Shown in pieces: positions 44,911 to 54,790 of a stretch of DNA of 64,000 nt. The translations under genes and the position numbers were made by a program. Within the stretch, counting starts at the first letter, position 1. Each line of letters opens with the position of its first letter. The stretch spans positions 1-64,000 of the forward strand of contig NZ_FNEL01000003.1 in NCBI RefSeq assembly GCF_900100125.1, written 5' to 3'. Below the pieces are notes generated by a model. The model had not been told where the DNA came from. It searched no databases and saw nothing but the letters and a program-made list of their open reading frames with translations. This stretch comes from Dolosicoccus paucivorans. GTDB taxonomy: Bacteria > Bacillota > Bacilli > Lactobacillales > Aerococcaceae.

Positions 44911-45772
44911 AAGACACACTTTCATAAGGCGGGTCAAGAGTGAGTGAACCTAAGCGGTGACTTCTAAAGTCATGAATGATGCGAAAGCTTGCTTCGTCAT
45001 AATCTTCTCGTAAACCCATTTTTTCAGTAATTAGCAATAATAAATCGACAGTGGATAAAGCATCGATATCGTTTTGTGAAATATTATAACGCTTTAAAGC
45101 TTCCGGGTTAGCGTCTACTAATCGATCTAATAAATATAAGGCTAAGTCATCCATATGGAGTAGTTGATCTTTAATAGCTCCTGTAATGGCTAATTTTTTG
45201 CCGACATCGGGATCTTCAAATTTAGGCCATAAAATTCCAGGAGTATCTAGTAAACTAAATTGTTGACCTACTTTTAACCAGCGCTGAGCTTTAGTTACCC
45301 CCGGTTTATTTCCTGTAATAGCTTGGTTTTTGCCAACAAATCGATTAATTAAAGTCGATTTTCCAACGTTGGGGATACCTAAAATCATTAAACGAATGTC
45401 TCTAGGTTTCACGCCTTTTTTACGTTGTTCTTCATGAACGGGCTTCATAATGTCTTGAAGTAGTTTTTTTAAAGCGTTTAGCCCTTTATTGTGCTGAGCG
45501 TCGATCGCTATGGCGTGCATTCCTTGTTCTTGATAAGTTTGAATCCAACGTTTAGTATCTTGTGGGTTTGCTAAATCCATTTTATTTAAAACAATGACCG
45601 AAGGTTTTTGGCCAATAATTTCTTGAACAATTGGGTTGCGGCTTGATTCAGGGATACGTGCATCCACCAATTCAATCACCACATCTACCATTTGAATTCT
45701 TTCAGTTGCTTCCCGACGGGCTTTGGCCATATGTCCCGGGAACCATTGAATTGTTTGAGACAATTTCATCAT
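44900..45772 (-). CDS. rbgA: Ribosome biogenesis GTPase RbgA (YlqF)
   Basis: 290 residues. A circularly permuted GTPase: NKMDLA (G4) comes before GIPNVGKSTLINRFVG (G1) and LDTPGILWPKF (G3). The N-terminal IQWFPGHMAKARRE is the family hallmark. It is needed for late 50S assembly. The start is one of two consecutive ATGs (45772 or 45769) after AGGAAGG. The nominal lepB frame runs over its first 71 bases, probably because lepB is frameshifted. Confidence 0.95.
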   Translation of the reverse strand: MMKLSQTIQWFPGHMAKARREATERIQMVDVVIELVDARIPESSRNPIVQEIIGQKPSVIVLNKMDLANPQDTKRWIQTYQEQGMHAIAIDAQHNKGLNALKKLLQDIMKPVHEEQRKKGVKPRDIRLMILGIPNVGKSTLINRFVGKNQAITGNKPGVTKAQRWLKVGQQFSLLDTPGILWPKFEDPDVGKKLAITGAIKDQLLHMDDLALYLLDRLVDANPEALKRYNISQNDIDALSTVDLLLLITEKMGLREDYDEASFRIIHDFRSHRLGSLTLDPPYESVSYEG

Positions 45773-46349
45773 TCCTTCCTAATGTATTCGTTGCTTCATA
45801 TTGAATTAACGGTCCAAAGTGTTCAGTTGGACTTAAAATAAAAATTGCTTTTCCTTTAATATCGTCGATAGATACTAAGCCAAACTGACGACTATCTCCT
45901 GAAAAAGGACGGTTGTCTCCTAAAACAAAATAATGATCTAAAGGAACCGTTTCTTCTCCAGTAATTTGCCATAAGTTAAAATCTAGGGTGTAGTTAGGAT
46001 CTTCTTCATCACGGTGTTGTAAATACGGCTCTTTCATCGGTATATCATTAATATATAATTGATTATTTTCTACTCTCACATGGTCTCCCGGTAGACCAAT
46101 AACGCGTTTAACATAACTATCAAATGAGTACCTTGGATCATTAAAGACAACCACATCGTACCGGTTAATATCTGTCGTCGGCTTCATCAAAACATACTCA
46201 CCATCATATAAAGTGGGCTCCATTGAAAACCCATCCACAATAAAGGGTTGAACAAAGTAATGTCGCCCTCCTATCCATAATAAGAGCGCGACACATACTA
46301 AAAATAACCCGTGAATAAGTCGTTGGACCCATAAAGGTATCTTATTCAC
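45702..46349 (-). CDS. lepB: Signal peptidase I with a probable frameshifted C terminus
   Basis: 215 residues as read. One N-terminal membrane helix, the catalytic Ser in DGFSMEPTL and Lys in YVKRVIGLPGD, and the GDNRPFSGDSRQFG box are all intact. After SPTEHFG the frame gives a 31-residue unusual tail overlapping rbgA. Restoring one base near 45811-45816 gives the usual-looking ending TVNSI and a stop at 45796, for about 184 residues and no overlap. GTG start after AAAGGAG; overlaps the S41 peptidase gene by 8 bases. Confidence 0.85.
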   Translation of the reverse strand: MNKIPLWVQRLIHGLFLVCVALLLWIGGRHYFVQPFIVDGFSMEPTLYDGEYVLMKPTTDINRYDVVVFNDPRYSFDSYVKRVIGLPGDHVRVENNQLYINDIPMKEPYLQHRDEEDPNYTLDFNLWQITGEETVPLDHYFVLGDNRPFSGDSRQFGLVSIDDIKGKAIFILSPTEHFGPLIQYEATNTLGRNDEIVSNNSMVPGTYGQSPSGSN

Positions 46350-47835
46350 TTTTTGACTCCTTTAATACTTCCAATGCCTTTTTATATTGGACATCGTTAG
46401 CTTGTAAATAATTTCTTGTTTCTTCCATTAATTGTCGAGCCGTCTCACCGGTTACTTGCCCGGTTTGTTCCAAATCATGATCTTTTTGAAAGGCTTTAAC
46501 TTGTTTTTCAACAGTTTCGTCAAAGATATTTGCTTCTTCAACGGAATAGTCTAACGCATTTAAGATCATAATAATTGTATCGACAAACTCCCCGTAATCA
46601 CCTTTTTGATACACTTCTTCATCATTTAAAAATAAAGCGTGAGCAACAGGGTCATTGTCAACTTCAACATCAGGCTCAATTCCTTCTTGATGAATCCATG
46701 TGCCGTTTGGAGTTAGCCATTTAGCAATCGTTAACTTTAATTCACCATACTCATTTTCCGCTGCCATCGTTTGAACCGTTCCTTTACCAAAGGTTTTGGT
46801 TCCGACAACTTGATGCTCAGTATTTTGCTGGATGGCCCCGGCAAAAATTTCGCTCGCACTGGCACTTCCTTCGTCGACTAAAACGACATATGGATCAGCC
46901 ATTTTAAAGTCTCCTAGCGCTTTAGTCGCTTTAGATGACTCTATTTGACCGTTAGCTTCTTCAATTTGAAAGATCGTTTGACCCTCTTCCAAGAAGATAT
47001 TACTAATCTTCATCGCTTGATCTAACAACCCGCCAGGATTTGATCTAAAATCAAAAACAAAGGATGTCGCACCTTCTTTTTTAAGTTGTTTAATGCTTTC
47101 CACTAGTTGGTCGTAGGTATTTCCAGCAAATTGGCTAACACGAATCATCCCTACCATTGGGTCTTCTTCATCGAGTTCAGCTTTGACACTAATAATAGGA
47201 ATTTCAGCTCGGTCTACCGTTACGTCAAAAGTTGTATCCGCGCGTTTTATTTTTAATTCAACGCTCGTTCCCTTTTCACCACGGATTAGTTGCACCACTT
47301 CATGGGTGGACATATCGTTTAATTCTGTTCCGTCAGCTGCTAAAATAATGTCATTTGCTTTTAAGCCGGCCTTTTCTGCTGGCGTATCATCGATAGGACT
47401 GACAATCATAATTTGCCCATCTTTAGAAACAATTTCTACCCCAATTCCTTGAAAGGATCCCGTCACTGCTTCATCAAACACTTCTGATTGAGAAGCGTTT
47501 AAAAACTCAGAATAAGGGTCACCTAATGCATTGACCATGCCACTCATGGCCCCTTCAAGGAGCTGATTTTTATCGATCTCTTCAATGTAGTTAGCTTGAA
47601 TCGTTCCGTAAAGCCTTTGAAAAGCGTTAATGTCTTCTTGAGTCAATTGTTGTGTTGGCGTAGTAGATATTGGTTGAATCCATTTCTCGCTATAGCGTCC
47701 CGTTATAAAGCCAACAATAAAAAACAAGGACAGCCCTAAAGCAGTGATCCCTAATTTGAATAAAGGATGCCACTTGTTAGTAGTAGCATCCTTTATTGTT
47801 TGTTCAGGGTTTATTTGTTCGTTGGATGTGGTCAT
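46342..47835 (-). CDS. S41-family C-terminal processing peptidase with PDZ and peptidoglycan-binding domains
   Basis: 497 residues. Order: cytoplasmic segment, one membrane helix (about residues 27-45), PDZ domain (GIGVEIVSKDGQIMIVSPIDDTPAEKAGL), S41 protease core with the nucleophile in DEGSASASEIFAGAI and Lys in GTKTFGKGTVQT, then a C-terminal peptidoglycan-binding repeat (VEKQVKAFQKDHDLEQTGQV). It acts outside the membrane on secreted or wall-associated proteins. Co-transcribed with lepB. Confidence 0.93.
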   Translation of the reverse strand: MTTSNEQINPEQTIKDATTNKWHPLFKLGITALGLSLFFIVGFITGRYSEKWIQPISTTPTQQLTQEDINAFQRLYGTIQANYIEEIDKNQLLEGAMSGMVNALGDPYSEFLNASQSEVFDEAVTGSFQGIGVEIVSKDGQIMIVSPIDDTPAEKAGLKANDIILAADGTELNDMSTHEVVQLIRGEKGTSVELKIKRADTTFDVTVDRAEIPIISVKAELDEEDPMVGMIRVSQFAGNTYDQLVESIKQLKKEGATSFVFDFRSNPGGLLDQAMKISNIFLEEGQTIFQIEEANGQIESSKATKALGDFKMADPYVVLVDEGSASASEIFAGAIQQNTEHQVVGTKTFGKGTVQTMAAENEYGELKLTIAKWLTPNGTWIHQEGIEPDVEVDNDPVAHALFLNDEEVYQKGDYGEFVDTIIMILNALDYSVEEANIFDETVEKQVKAFQKDHDLEQTGQVTGETARQLMEETRNYLQANDVQYKKALEVLKESKSE

Positions 47836-47851
47836 TCCATCCTACCCTTTC

Positions 47852-48580
47852 TTATTTTGCTTCTTTGTCTAGTTTAACTGCTGTTTCAAGCGCAACTTCC
47901 ATCATTTGTGTAAAAGTCGTTTCGCGTTCTTCGGCTGTTGTTTCTTCACCTGTAACTAAATGGTCACTAATTGTTACCATTGCTAGAGCTTGACGGTTAT
48001 GTTTAGCAGCCACTGAATAAATACCTGCTGCTTCCATTTCCACACATAAAACGCCGTAGTCAGCTAGTTTTTTAGTGTTAATTTCATCGTTGTAGAAACG
48101 GTCACTTGAGAACATATTACCCACAATTACACGGTTGTCCGTTACAATATCTTGTGCTAAGTGGTAAGCCGTATCTAACACGTTAAAGCTTCCTAACGCC
48201 GCAAAAGATACTTGACCTTCAAAAATGTTCTCTAATACACTTGAATCGGTTGTCGCACCTTGAGCAATGACAATATCACGAATGTTAATATCTTCGTGCA
48301 TCGCTCCAGCTGAACCGATACGAATAATTGTTTCAACATCATACAATGTGTATAACTCTTCAGCATAAATCATCGCTGAAGGAATTCCCATTCCTGATCC
48401 TTGAACAGATACACGAACGCCTTTATACGTTCCTGTATAACCAAACATATTACGAATGGTGTTATATTGCTCCACATCCTCTAAAAAGTTATCAGCAATA
48501 TATTTTGCACGTAGTGGGTCACCTGGGAATAAAACTGTTTTAGCAATTTGACCTTTTTCTGCTCCAATATGTACACTCAT
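47852..48580 (-). CDS. deoD: Purine-nucleoside phosphorylase, DeoD type
   Basis: 242 residues. The phosphate and nucleoside site motifs VLFPGDPLRAKYIA, GSGMGIPSAMIYAEEL, RIGSAGAMHEDI and CVEMEAAGIYSVA match hexameric DeoD enzymes, with the catalytic Asp retained in TISDHLVTGEE. It splits purine (deoxy)nucleosides with phosphate. It appears to be near the top of the long minus-strand run down to hslU. Confidence 0.95.
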   Translation of the reverse strand: MSVHIGAEKGQIAKTVLFPGDPLRAKYIADNFLEDVEQYNTIRNMFGYTGTYKGVRVSVQGSGMGIPSAMIYAEELYTLYDVETIIRIGSAGAMHEDINIRDIVIAQGATTDSSVLENIFEGQVSFAALGSFNVLDTAYHLAQDIVTDNRVIVGNMFSSDRFYNDEINTKKLADYGVLCVEMEAAGIYSVAAKHNRQALAMVTISDHLVTGEETTAEERETTFTQMMEVALETAVKLDKEAK

Positions 48581-48601
48581 GTTATCGTCTCCTTTAAAAT
48601 T

Positions 48602-48820
48602 TTATTTATTTAATTGATAATCAGACCACGCATCGTCAAAGGCTGAAAGTAGCCTTGAATAGCGACTATCCATTTCTAAATGTTGCGTAATCTCTTCAAA
48701 ATCTTCGGTATGCTTTGGAAAAGTTGAATCTTCATGAACCGCATTGGCTAATCGACTTCGCGGATCATCGGCATCTTTATCCACAAAGCGAATAATAAAA
48801 CTATAAAAGCTGAGTTGCAT
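48602..48820 (-). CDS. YozE family protein (UPF0346)
   Basis: 72 residues. SFYSFIIRFVDKDADDPRSRLANAVHEDSTFPKHTEDFEEI and the Tyr-rich C terminus DSRYSRLLSAFDDAW are typical of the YozE SAM-like fold family, whose role is unknown. It precedes deoD by 21 bases. AAGAAGGGAG lies before the ATG. Confidence 0.85.
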   Translation of the reverse strand: MQLSFYSFIIRFVDKDADDPRSRLANAVHEDSTFPKHTEDFEEITQHLEMDSRYSRLLSAFDDAWSDYQLNK

Positions 48821-48921
48821 AAATGACTCCCTTCTTTAGTTTGTACTGTTATTATATCAGAAGTGTCGCGCTTTGTATGTAGTTAAGTCCAAAAAGGGAT
48901 ACTGCTTTTTGCGTTCTTCTG

Positions 48922-48930
48922 TGCTATACT
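48922..48930 (+). promoter_or_regulatory. Extended -10 promoter for the TrhA gene
   Basis: TGCTATACT lies 31 bases before the start codon. Confidence 0.55.
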
Positions 48931-48961
48931 TAATAGACCATCTTAAGAAAGTAGGGTTCCT

Positions 48962-49603
48962 ATGAATCACTCATTCAATCGTCGGTATCATATTATTATA
49001 GAAGTGTTAAACGCAACAACCCACGGTATCGCTGCGGCGTTAAGTGTTGTTGGGATGATTTTTCTTATTTTAAAAGCAATTAAAGACAATAATACGTTAG
49101 CCATTACGGCCTTTAGTATTTATGGAGTCAGTTTATTTATTTTATTTTTAAATTCTACTCTTTATCACAGTTTTAGTTTTACTCAATATAAAAATTTCTT
49201 CCAAAAATTAGATCATAGCTCGATCTACTTATTAATCGCAGGAACGTATACCCCTTATTTAATGCTTGCGATTGGCGGTCGGTTAGGTTGGACGTTTTTA
49301 ACTTTAATTTGGACGTTAGCCATTGCTGGCATTATTTTTGAAGCAGTCACTCTTGATAAATATCCAAGACTGAGTACTTTCTTTTATTTACTTCTTGGTT
49401 GGCTTGCGCTATTTATTATTTATCCTTTATACCAATCCGTTCCTTTATACGGCATTGTGTGGCTCGCTTTAGGGGGTATTATGTATTCTGTGGGCACGAT
49501 TTTTTATCGTATGAAATCCATTAAATGGATGCACATTATTTGGCATTTATTTGTTATCGCCGGTGCAGCTTTCATGTTTGTCAGCATTTGGCATTACATC
49601 TAA
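48962..49603 (+). CDS. Hemolysin III family membrane protein (TrhA, PAQR family)
   Basis: 213 residues and seven membrane helices. The family motifs include EVLNATTHGIAAALSVVG at the N terminus, STLYHSF, and KLDHSSIYLLIAGTYTPY, which contain the conserved Ser, His and Asp of the zinc site, plus a final HIIWHLFVIAGAAFMF. In bacteria members affect membrane-fluidity homeostasis. It is a single-gene transcript. Confidence 0.9.
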   Translation: MNHSFNRRYHIIIEVLNATTHGIAAALSVVGMIFLILKAIKDNNTLAITAFSIYGVSLFILFLNSTLYHSFSFTQYKNFFQKLDHSSIYLLIAGTYTPYLMLAIGGRLGWTFLTLIWTLAIAGIIFEAVTLDKYPRLSTFFYLLLGWLALFIIYPLYQSVPLYGIVWLALGGIMYSVGTIFYRMKSIKWMHIIWHLFVIAGAAFMFVSIWHYI

Positions 49604-49605
49604 CG

Positions 49606-49647
49606 AAAATAACCTTCTAGAAGTTAAAACTTTTAGAAGGTTATTTT
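49606..49647. terminator. Bidirectional terminator between the TrhA gene and folA
   Basis: AAAATAACCTTCTA pairs perfectly with TAGAAGGTTATTTT. A shorter hairpin (AAGTT/AACTT) lies in the loop. Confidence 0.85.
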
Positions 49648-50136
49648 TTATCGTCTCTTCCACCATTCAAACTGATGGGCATATGGATTTTGAGGGTCTA
49701 CTTTACCTGGCTCAATACGAACCAGTTGCCATTTCGTTTCATCAATAGGTGGTATAAACGTATCAGCGTCAAAGGTTTCATCAATTTGAGTGCATATAAT
49801 TTCATCAGCATAAGGTAAAAACTCTTTATAAATTTGAGCGCCACCAATGACCATTAGGGGCTCTTTTTCAGCGTATTGTAACGCTTCTTCCAAAGAATTT
49901 ACTACTTTCAATCCTTCAATATCTTGACCGTACTTTGCATCTCGAGTCAATACGATTGACTGCCGTCCTGGCAATAAGCGTTTGTTCAACGATTCAAAGG
50001 TTTTACGTCCCATTAAAATCGAATGACCCATCGTTGTTTTTTTGAAAAACTTTAAATCATTGGGTAAATGCCATGGCACTTTATTATCTTTCCCAATCCC
50101 GCCTTGACGGTCTTGAGCATAAATTAGTGTAATCAT
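49648..50136 (-). CDS. folA: Dihydrofolate reductase
   Basis: 162 residues. GGIGKDNKVPWHLPNDLKFFKKTTMG and ILMGRKTFESL carry the substrate Asp/Trp/Phe and NADPH-binding residues, followed by MVIGGAQIYKEFLPYADEI. It regenerates tetrahydrofolate after ThyA. The start ATG follows AAGGAGGTCAATGA, with the ribosome-binding site next to the thyA stop codon. The two genes form the usual thyA-folA operon. Confidence 0.95.
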   Translation of the reverse strand: MITLIYAQDRQGGIGKDNKVPWHLPNDLKFFKKTTMGHSILMGRKTFESLNKRLLPGRQSIVLTRDAKYGQDIEGLKVVNSLEEALQYAEKEPLMVIGGAQIYKEFLPYADEIICTQIDETFDADTFIPPIDETKWQLVRIEPGKVDPQNPYAHQFEWWKRR

Positions 50137-50148
50137 TCATTGACCTCC

Positions 50149-51077
50149 TTAGACCGCAATCGGCGCAGTGATGCGACCGTGAGGATGATAGCCTTCTACT
50201 TTAATATCTTCAGACTCTAAGTCAAAAATTGACTGATCAGAATCAATAACTAAGGTAGGTAAAGCTTAGGATCTCTTTCCATTAATGTATTGATTGCATC
50301 TATATGGTTACTATAAATATGAGCGTCCCCAAAGGTATGAATAAATTCTCCAACCTCTAGTCCACATTCTCGCGCAATTAAATGAGTTAATAAAGCGTAA
50401 CTAGCGATATTAAAAGGCACTCCTAAAAATACATCGGCGCTTCGTTGATACAATTGACAGCTCAGTTTCCCGTCTTGGACATAAAATTGGAACAATGTAT
50501 GACAAGGAGGTAGAGCCATTTCATCGACTTCTACCGGGTTCCAAGCAACGACTAAATGACGTCTTGAGTAAGGATTTTCTTTAATTTGCTCAATCACTTG
50601 TTTAACTTGATCTACCCCGTTAAAATCGCGCCATTGTTTACCGTAAACAGGACCCAAGTCACCATATTTTTGACTAAAATCGTCGTCAGTTAAAATACGT
50701 TCTTGAAACTTTTTCATTTCGCGTTGATACACTTCATTAAAGGCTTCATCTTCTAAAGTGCGCAGCCCAAATTGGTCCATATTAGGTCCTGTATAGTCGT
50801 CACTTTTAACATAATTTTCAAACGCCCATTCATCCCAAATATGGTTATTATGTTCTAGTAAATAACGAATATTTGTATCCCCTTTTAAAAACCATAACAG
50901 TTCGCTAACAATGAGGCGAAACGGAACACGTTTAGTCGTTAAAAGAGGAAACCCTTTTTGTAAATCAAAACGCATTTGGTAACCAAAATAACTCGTCGTA
51001 CCGACACCTGTACGATCGCTTCGTGTTTCTCCTTTAGTTAAGATCGTCTCGATTAAATCTTTATACACTTGTGCCAT
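50149..51077 (-). pseudogene. thyA: Thymidylate synthase, frameshifted near the 3' end
   Basis: The main frame encodes 275 residues with all catalytic elements, including [12 protein letters not shown] (nucleophilic Cys), [19 protein letters not shown] and [10 protein letters not shown], then ends early at RDPKLYLP. In the next frame the normal C terminus continues as [19 protein letters not shown] and ends TAPIAV at 50149, just before the folA ribosome-binding site. The total is one base short of 310 codons, and an extra A near 50263 restores RDPKALPTL. The missing tail normally closes over dUMP, so a real mutation would be serious. Confidence 0.85.
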
Positions 51078-51090
51078 TCATTTCACCTTT

Positions 51091-52986
51091 CTACATTGAC
51101 AATTGTTCTAAAAATTCATACCGTTCATAGGCTTCCATTAAAGACATCTCAGTCGCTTCTAGTTGCTCTTGAAGTTCCATTAACTTGCCAGCGTCACTTC
51201 CTGATTCGTTCATTTTGTTAGAAATATCGTCAAGCATCGTTTCATACTTTTCGATTAAATCTGGTAGTTCAGCCCATTCTTTCTTCTCGTGATAAGTCAT
51301 TCGGCGCGGTTTATCTTCTTTTGGTTCTTCATTTACTTTTTCAACCGCTGTCGCTTCTTTAACGGGTTTTGGTTTAGAGGTCATTGTTTTCACTGTTTCT
51401 AAATATTCAGTGTAACTACCCCAATACCACTCAAACTCTCCGTGACCTTTAATATCTAACAGTTGATGGACTGTTTTATCTAAGAAATAACGATCATGGG
51501 AGACGACTACGACAACGCCTTTAAAGTCTTCTAAATAGCTTTCTAAAATAGTTAACGTGTCGATATCTAAATCATTCGTCGGCTCGTCTAATAATAAAAC
51601 GTTGGGTTCTTGAATAAGTAAGCTAAGTAAGTACAAACGACGTTTTTCCCCGCCGGACAATGTATCAATAGTCACCCCATGGCTATGACGATCGAAGTTG
51701 AAACGCTCTAGCATTTGCGCAGCACTGGCTGTTGTTCCATCGGGACGTTTAAAGTTATCCGCCACATCGCTTAAATATTCTAAAATACGCTTATCGCCGG
51801 GTAAATCTTCATCCAACTGGCGGTAATAAGCAAAACGTACCGTCTGGCCGACTTTATACACTCCATTAGAGACAGGGTAGCGTTCGGCTAAAACGTTTAA
51901 AAAGGTTGTCTTTCCAACTCCATTGTCTCCAATAATACCAACACGATCACCTTTAACAAACACGTGAGTTAAATCTTTCACCACTGTTTTACCGCCGATT
52001 TCAACAGTCACATCTTCTAACTCCATCACTTGGTTTCCGATGCGTTGTTGAGAAAAGTCCAATTCGATATCTCGATCTTGTTGGTCGCGAGATTGAATGT
52101 TTTCTTTTAAAGACTCAAAGCGGTCAATCCGTGCTTGTTGTTTAGTCGTTCTAGCTCTGGCTCCTGTACGCATCCAAGCTAACTCTTGCGTAAATAGACG
52201 GTCTTCTTTTTCTTGCATCCGAGCTTGAAGTGCTTCTCGTTCAGCTCGTTGCTCTAAATAATCTTGGTAAGCCCCTTTATAATACGTTAATTTGCCGTGT
52301 CTTAATTCAACAATTTGATTAACGACGCGGTCTAAAAAGTAACGATCATGGGTGACGAGTAAAACAGCCCCTGGGTAATTAGATAAATAACGTTCTAGCC
52401 ATTGAATAGAATCAACGTCTAGGTGGTTTGTCGGCTCATCTAAAATGAGTAAGTCTGAAGAGGCGATGAGCGCTTGGGCGATCCCAACTCGCTTGCGTTG
52501 TCCCCCGGAACTTTCGCCTAAGGTTTGATTAAGTTGTGTTAAACCCAGCTGAGAAAGTATTGTTCGAGCTTTAGTTTCTACGTCCCAGCCACCTTTTTCA
52601 CTCATTTCTTCACTCATACGCATAAAGGATTGTTGAAGCGCTTCATCTTGTGGATTGTCCTCTAGTTGTAGACGAATCGTTTCATAACGTAAAACAAGTT
52701 GAACTAAAGGTGCCGGACTATCATAAATCGTTTCTAGAATAGTTTTATCGGGGTCAAAGACAGGATTTTGATCTAAATAACTAATCGTGTAGTCATTCGG
52801 TTTTAAAATTTGGCCACTATCATACCCCTCAAGGCCGGCAATAACTTTTAAAAGAGAACTTTTACCGGTTCCGTTGGGTCCAATTAGCCCAATGCGGTCG
52901 CCTGTTTTTATGGATAAGTCAACGCCTTCGGCTAATTTTTTGACGCCGTAAGTTTTATATAATTGTTCAATCGCTAATTCTTTCAT
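51091..52986 (-). CDS. uup: ABC-F family ATPase, Uup type
   Basis: 631 residues. Two ABC domains: Walker A GPNGTGKSSLL and GDNGVGKTTFL, signatures ESSGGQRKRVG and LSGGEKRRLYL, Walker B LLILDEPTNHLD and VLLLDEPTNDLD. A linker helix region lies between, and a C-terminal coiled coil (about residues 545-631) distinguishes Uup from EttA-like members. ABC-F proteins act on ribosomes, and Uup also affects DNA transactions. No membrane domain. ATG 52986 after AGGAGG. Confidence 0.9.
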   Translation of the reverse strand: MKELAIEQLYKTYGVKKLAEGVDLSIKTGDRIGLIGPNGTGKSSLLKVIAGLEGYDSGQILKPNDYTISYLDQNPVFDPDKTILETIYDSPAPLVQLVLRYETIRLQLEDNPQDEALQQSFMRMSEEMSEKGGWDVETKARTILSQLGLTQLNQTLGESSGGQRKRVGIAQALIASSDLLILDEPTNHLDVDSIQWLERYLSNYPGAVLLVTHDRYFLDRVVNQIVELRHGKLTYYKGAYQDYLEQRAEREALQARMQEKEDRLFTQELAWMRTGARARTTKQQARIDRFESLKENIQSRDQQDRDIELDFSQQRIGNQVMELEDVTVEIGGKTVVKDLTHVFVKGDRVGIIGDNGVGKTTFLNVLAERYPVSNGVYKVGQTVRFAYYRQLDEDLPGDKRILEYLSDVADNFKRPDGTTASAAQMLERFNFDRHSHGVTIDTLSGGEKRRLYLLSLLIQEPNVLLLDEPTNDLDIDTLTILESYLEDFKGVVVVVSHDRYFLDKTVHQLLDIKGHGEFEWYWGSYTEYLETVKTMTSKPKPVKEATAVEKVNEEPKEDKPRRMTYHEKKEWAELPDLIEKYETMLDDISNKMNESGSDAGKLMELQEQLEATEMSLMEAYERYEFLEQLSM

Positions 52987-53067
52987 CAACAAATCCTCCT
53001 CTATTGTATCTGTAATAGTATACCAAATTCCCCATAATATAACTATCAAGATTAAGCGACAAATAAA

Positions 53068-53094
53068 AAAAGGAATGCGCGAAGCACTCCTTTT
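53068..53094 (-). terminator. Terminator downstream of fhs
   Basis: AAAAGGAATGC pairs with GCACTCCTTTT (one G-U-type mismatch) around a short loop, with T7 on the minus strand. Confidence 0.75.
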
Positions 53095-53102
53095 CTGGCG
53101 GA

Positions 53103-54779
53103 TTAGAACAATCCAGTAATATTTCCTTCCACATCGATATCAATGGACTCGGCTGCGGGTTGTTTTGGTAAACCTGGCATCGTCATAATATTTCCAGCGA
53201 GGGCGACGATAAAGCCAGCTCCTGCTGAAAGTCTTAACTCGCGAATCGTAACATCAAAGTCAGTCGGTGCGCCGACGCGACCAGCTTGGTCAGTGAATGA
53301 ATACTGAGTTTTAGCTACACAAATAGGTAAGTTTCCGTAACCTAGCTCTTCTAATTGACGAGCTTGACGTCTTGCAGCAAGTAATAGCTTAGCGTTATTA
53401 CCACCATAAATGCGGCTAACTAACGTGTCTAATTTTTCTTGAATCGTTGTATCCAAGTCATAAGCGTAACGTACTTCTTCTTGAGGTTGGTTGGCTAATT
53501 CGACAACACGTTTTGCTAAGTCGCTAGCTCCTTTTCCGCCTTCGCCCCAAACGTCAGCAACTTCTACAGGGATGCCTTTTTCAGCACATGCTTGTAACAC
53601 CACATCTAGTTCTTCTTGAGTATCGAAAGTGAATTGGTTAATTCCGACGACGACATTTAAGCCGTATACTTGTCTTAAGTTATCCACATGACGCATCAAG
53701 TTTGGTAAACCGTCTTTTACTGCCTGTGGGTTTGGCTCTTTTAGATCTGTCTTTTTCACCCCGCCGTGCATTTTTAATGCGCGAACCGTTGCTACAACAA
53801 CTACTGCGTCAGGGCGAATGCCAGCCATACGACCTTTAATATCTAAAAACTTCTCAGCACCTAAATCCGCCCCAAATCCTGCTTCAGTAACCGTGTAGTC
53901 AGCTAAGTGCATCGCTGTTTTAGTCGCAACAACCGAGTTACATCCGTGAGCAATATTCGCAAAAGGTCCGCCGTGAATTAAAGCTGGTGTTTGTTCTAAA
54001 GTTTGAACTAAGTTTGGTTTAATCGCTTCTTTTAATAAGGTTGCTAAAGCACCCGCAGCTTTTAAATCACCGGCTGTAATAGGTTGTTTATCGAAGTTAT
54101 ATGCAACAACCATTGATGATAGTCGTTCTTTTAAGTCTTTTAAATCTTCAGCTAAACATAACACCGCCATAATTTCAGAAGCAACGGTAATGTCATAGCC
54201 GTCTTCACGCGGCACACCGTTAGTGGCTCCTCCTAATCCGTCCACAATTTGACGAAGCTGACGGTCGTTCATATCAACCACACGTTTCCAAGAAATCGAA
54301 CGGGTATCGATATTTAAAGCATTGCCGTGGTGGATATGGTTGTCGATCATGGCTGCTAATAAGTTATTCGCTGCACCAATCGCGTGTAAGTCTCCGGTAA
54401 AGTGTAAGTTAATGTCTTCCATAGGAATAACTTGTGCATACCCTCCGCCGGCTGCGCCACCCTTCATCCCAAAAACAGGACCTAAGGAAGGTTCTCTTAA
54501 AGCAAGCATCGCTTTTTCGCCGATATAACTTAAACCATCTGCTAACCCAACAGACATTGTCGTTTTTCCTTCACCAGCCGGAGTTGGTGAAATGGCTGTC
54601 ACTAAAATCAATTTGCCTTTAGAAGCTGGCTGATCTTGCAAAGCACGTACATCAATTTTAGCTTTGTAAGAGCCATATAAATCTAAGGCATCTTCTGGAA
54701 CCCCAGCTTTTTGAGCAATTTCGTTAATGGGTTTGGGAGTTACTTGTTGAGCAATTTCAATATCTGTTAAATGAGTCAT
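53103..54779 (-). CDS. fhs: Formate--tetrahydrofolate ligase
   Basis: 558 residues. ATP-binding loop [20 protein letters not shown], then [41 protein letters not shown], and a C-terminal [25 protein letters not shown] match Fhs closely. It makes 10-formyl-tetrahydrofolate from formate, the product of PflB. The gene follows ogt by 11 bases. No tetrahydrofolate riboswitch was seen upstream. Confidence 0.95.
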   Translation of the reverse strand: MTHLTDIEIAQQVTPKPINEIAQKAGVPEDALDLYGSYKAKIDVRALQDQPASKGKLILVTAISPTPAGEGKTTMSVGLADGLSYIGEKAMLALREPSLGPVFGMKGGAAGGGYAQVIPMEDINLHFTGDLHAIGAANNLLAAMIDNHIHHGNALNIDTRSISWKRVVDMNDRQLRQIVDGLGGATNGVPREDGYDITVASEIMAVLCLAEDLKDLKERLSSMVVAYNFDKQPITAGDLKAAGALATLLKEAIKPNLVQTLEQTPALIHGGPFANIAHGCNSVVATKTAMHLADYTVTEAGFGADLGAEKFLDIKGRMAGIRPDAVVVVATVRALKMHGGVKKTDLKEPNPQAVKDGLPNLMRHVDNLRQVYGLNVVVGINQFTFDTQEELDVVLQACAEKGIPVEVADVWGEGGKGASDLAKRVVELANQPQEEVRYAYDLDTTIQEKLDTLVSRIYGGNNAKLLLAARRQARQLEELGYGNLPICVAKTQYSFTDQAGRVGAPTDFDVTIRELRLSAGAGFIVALAGNIMTMPGLPKQPAAESIDIDVEGNITGLF

Positions 54780-54790
54780 TCAATCTCTCC

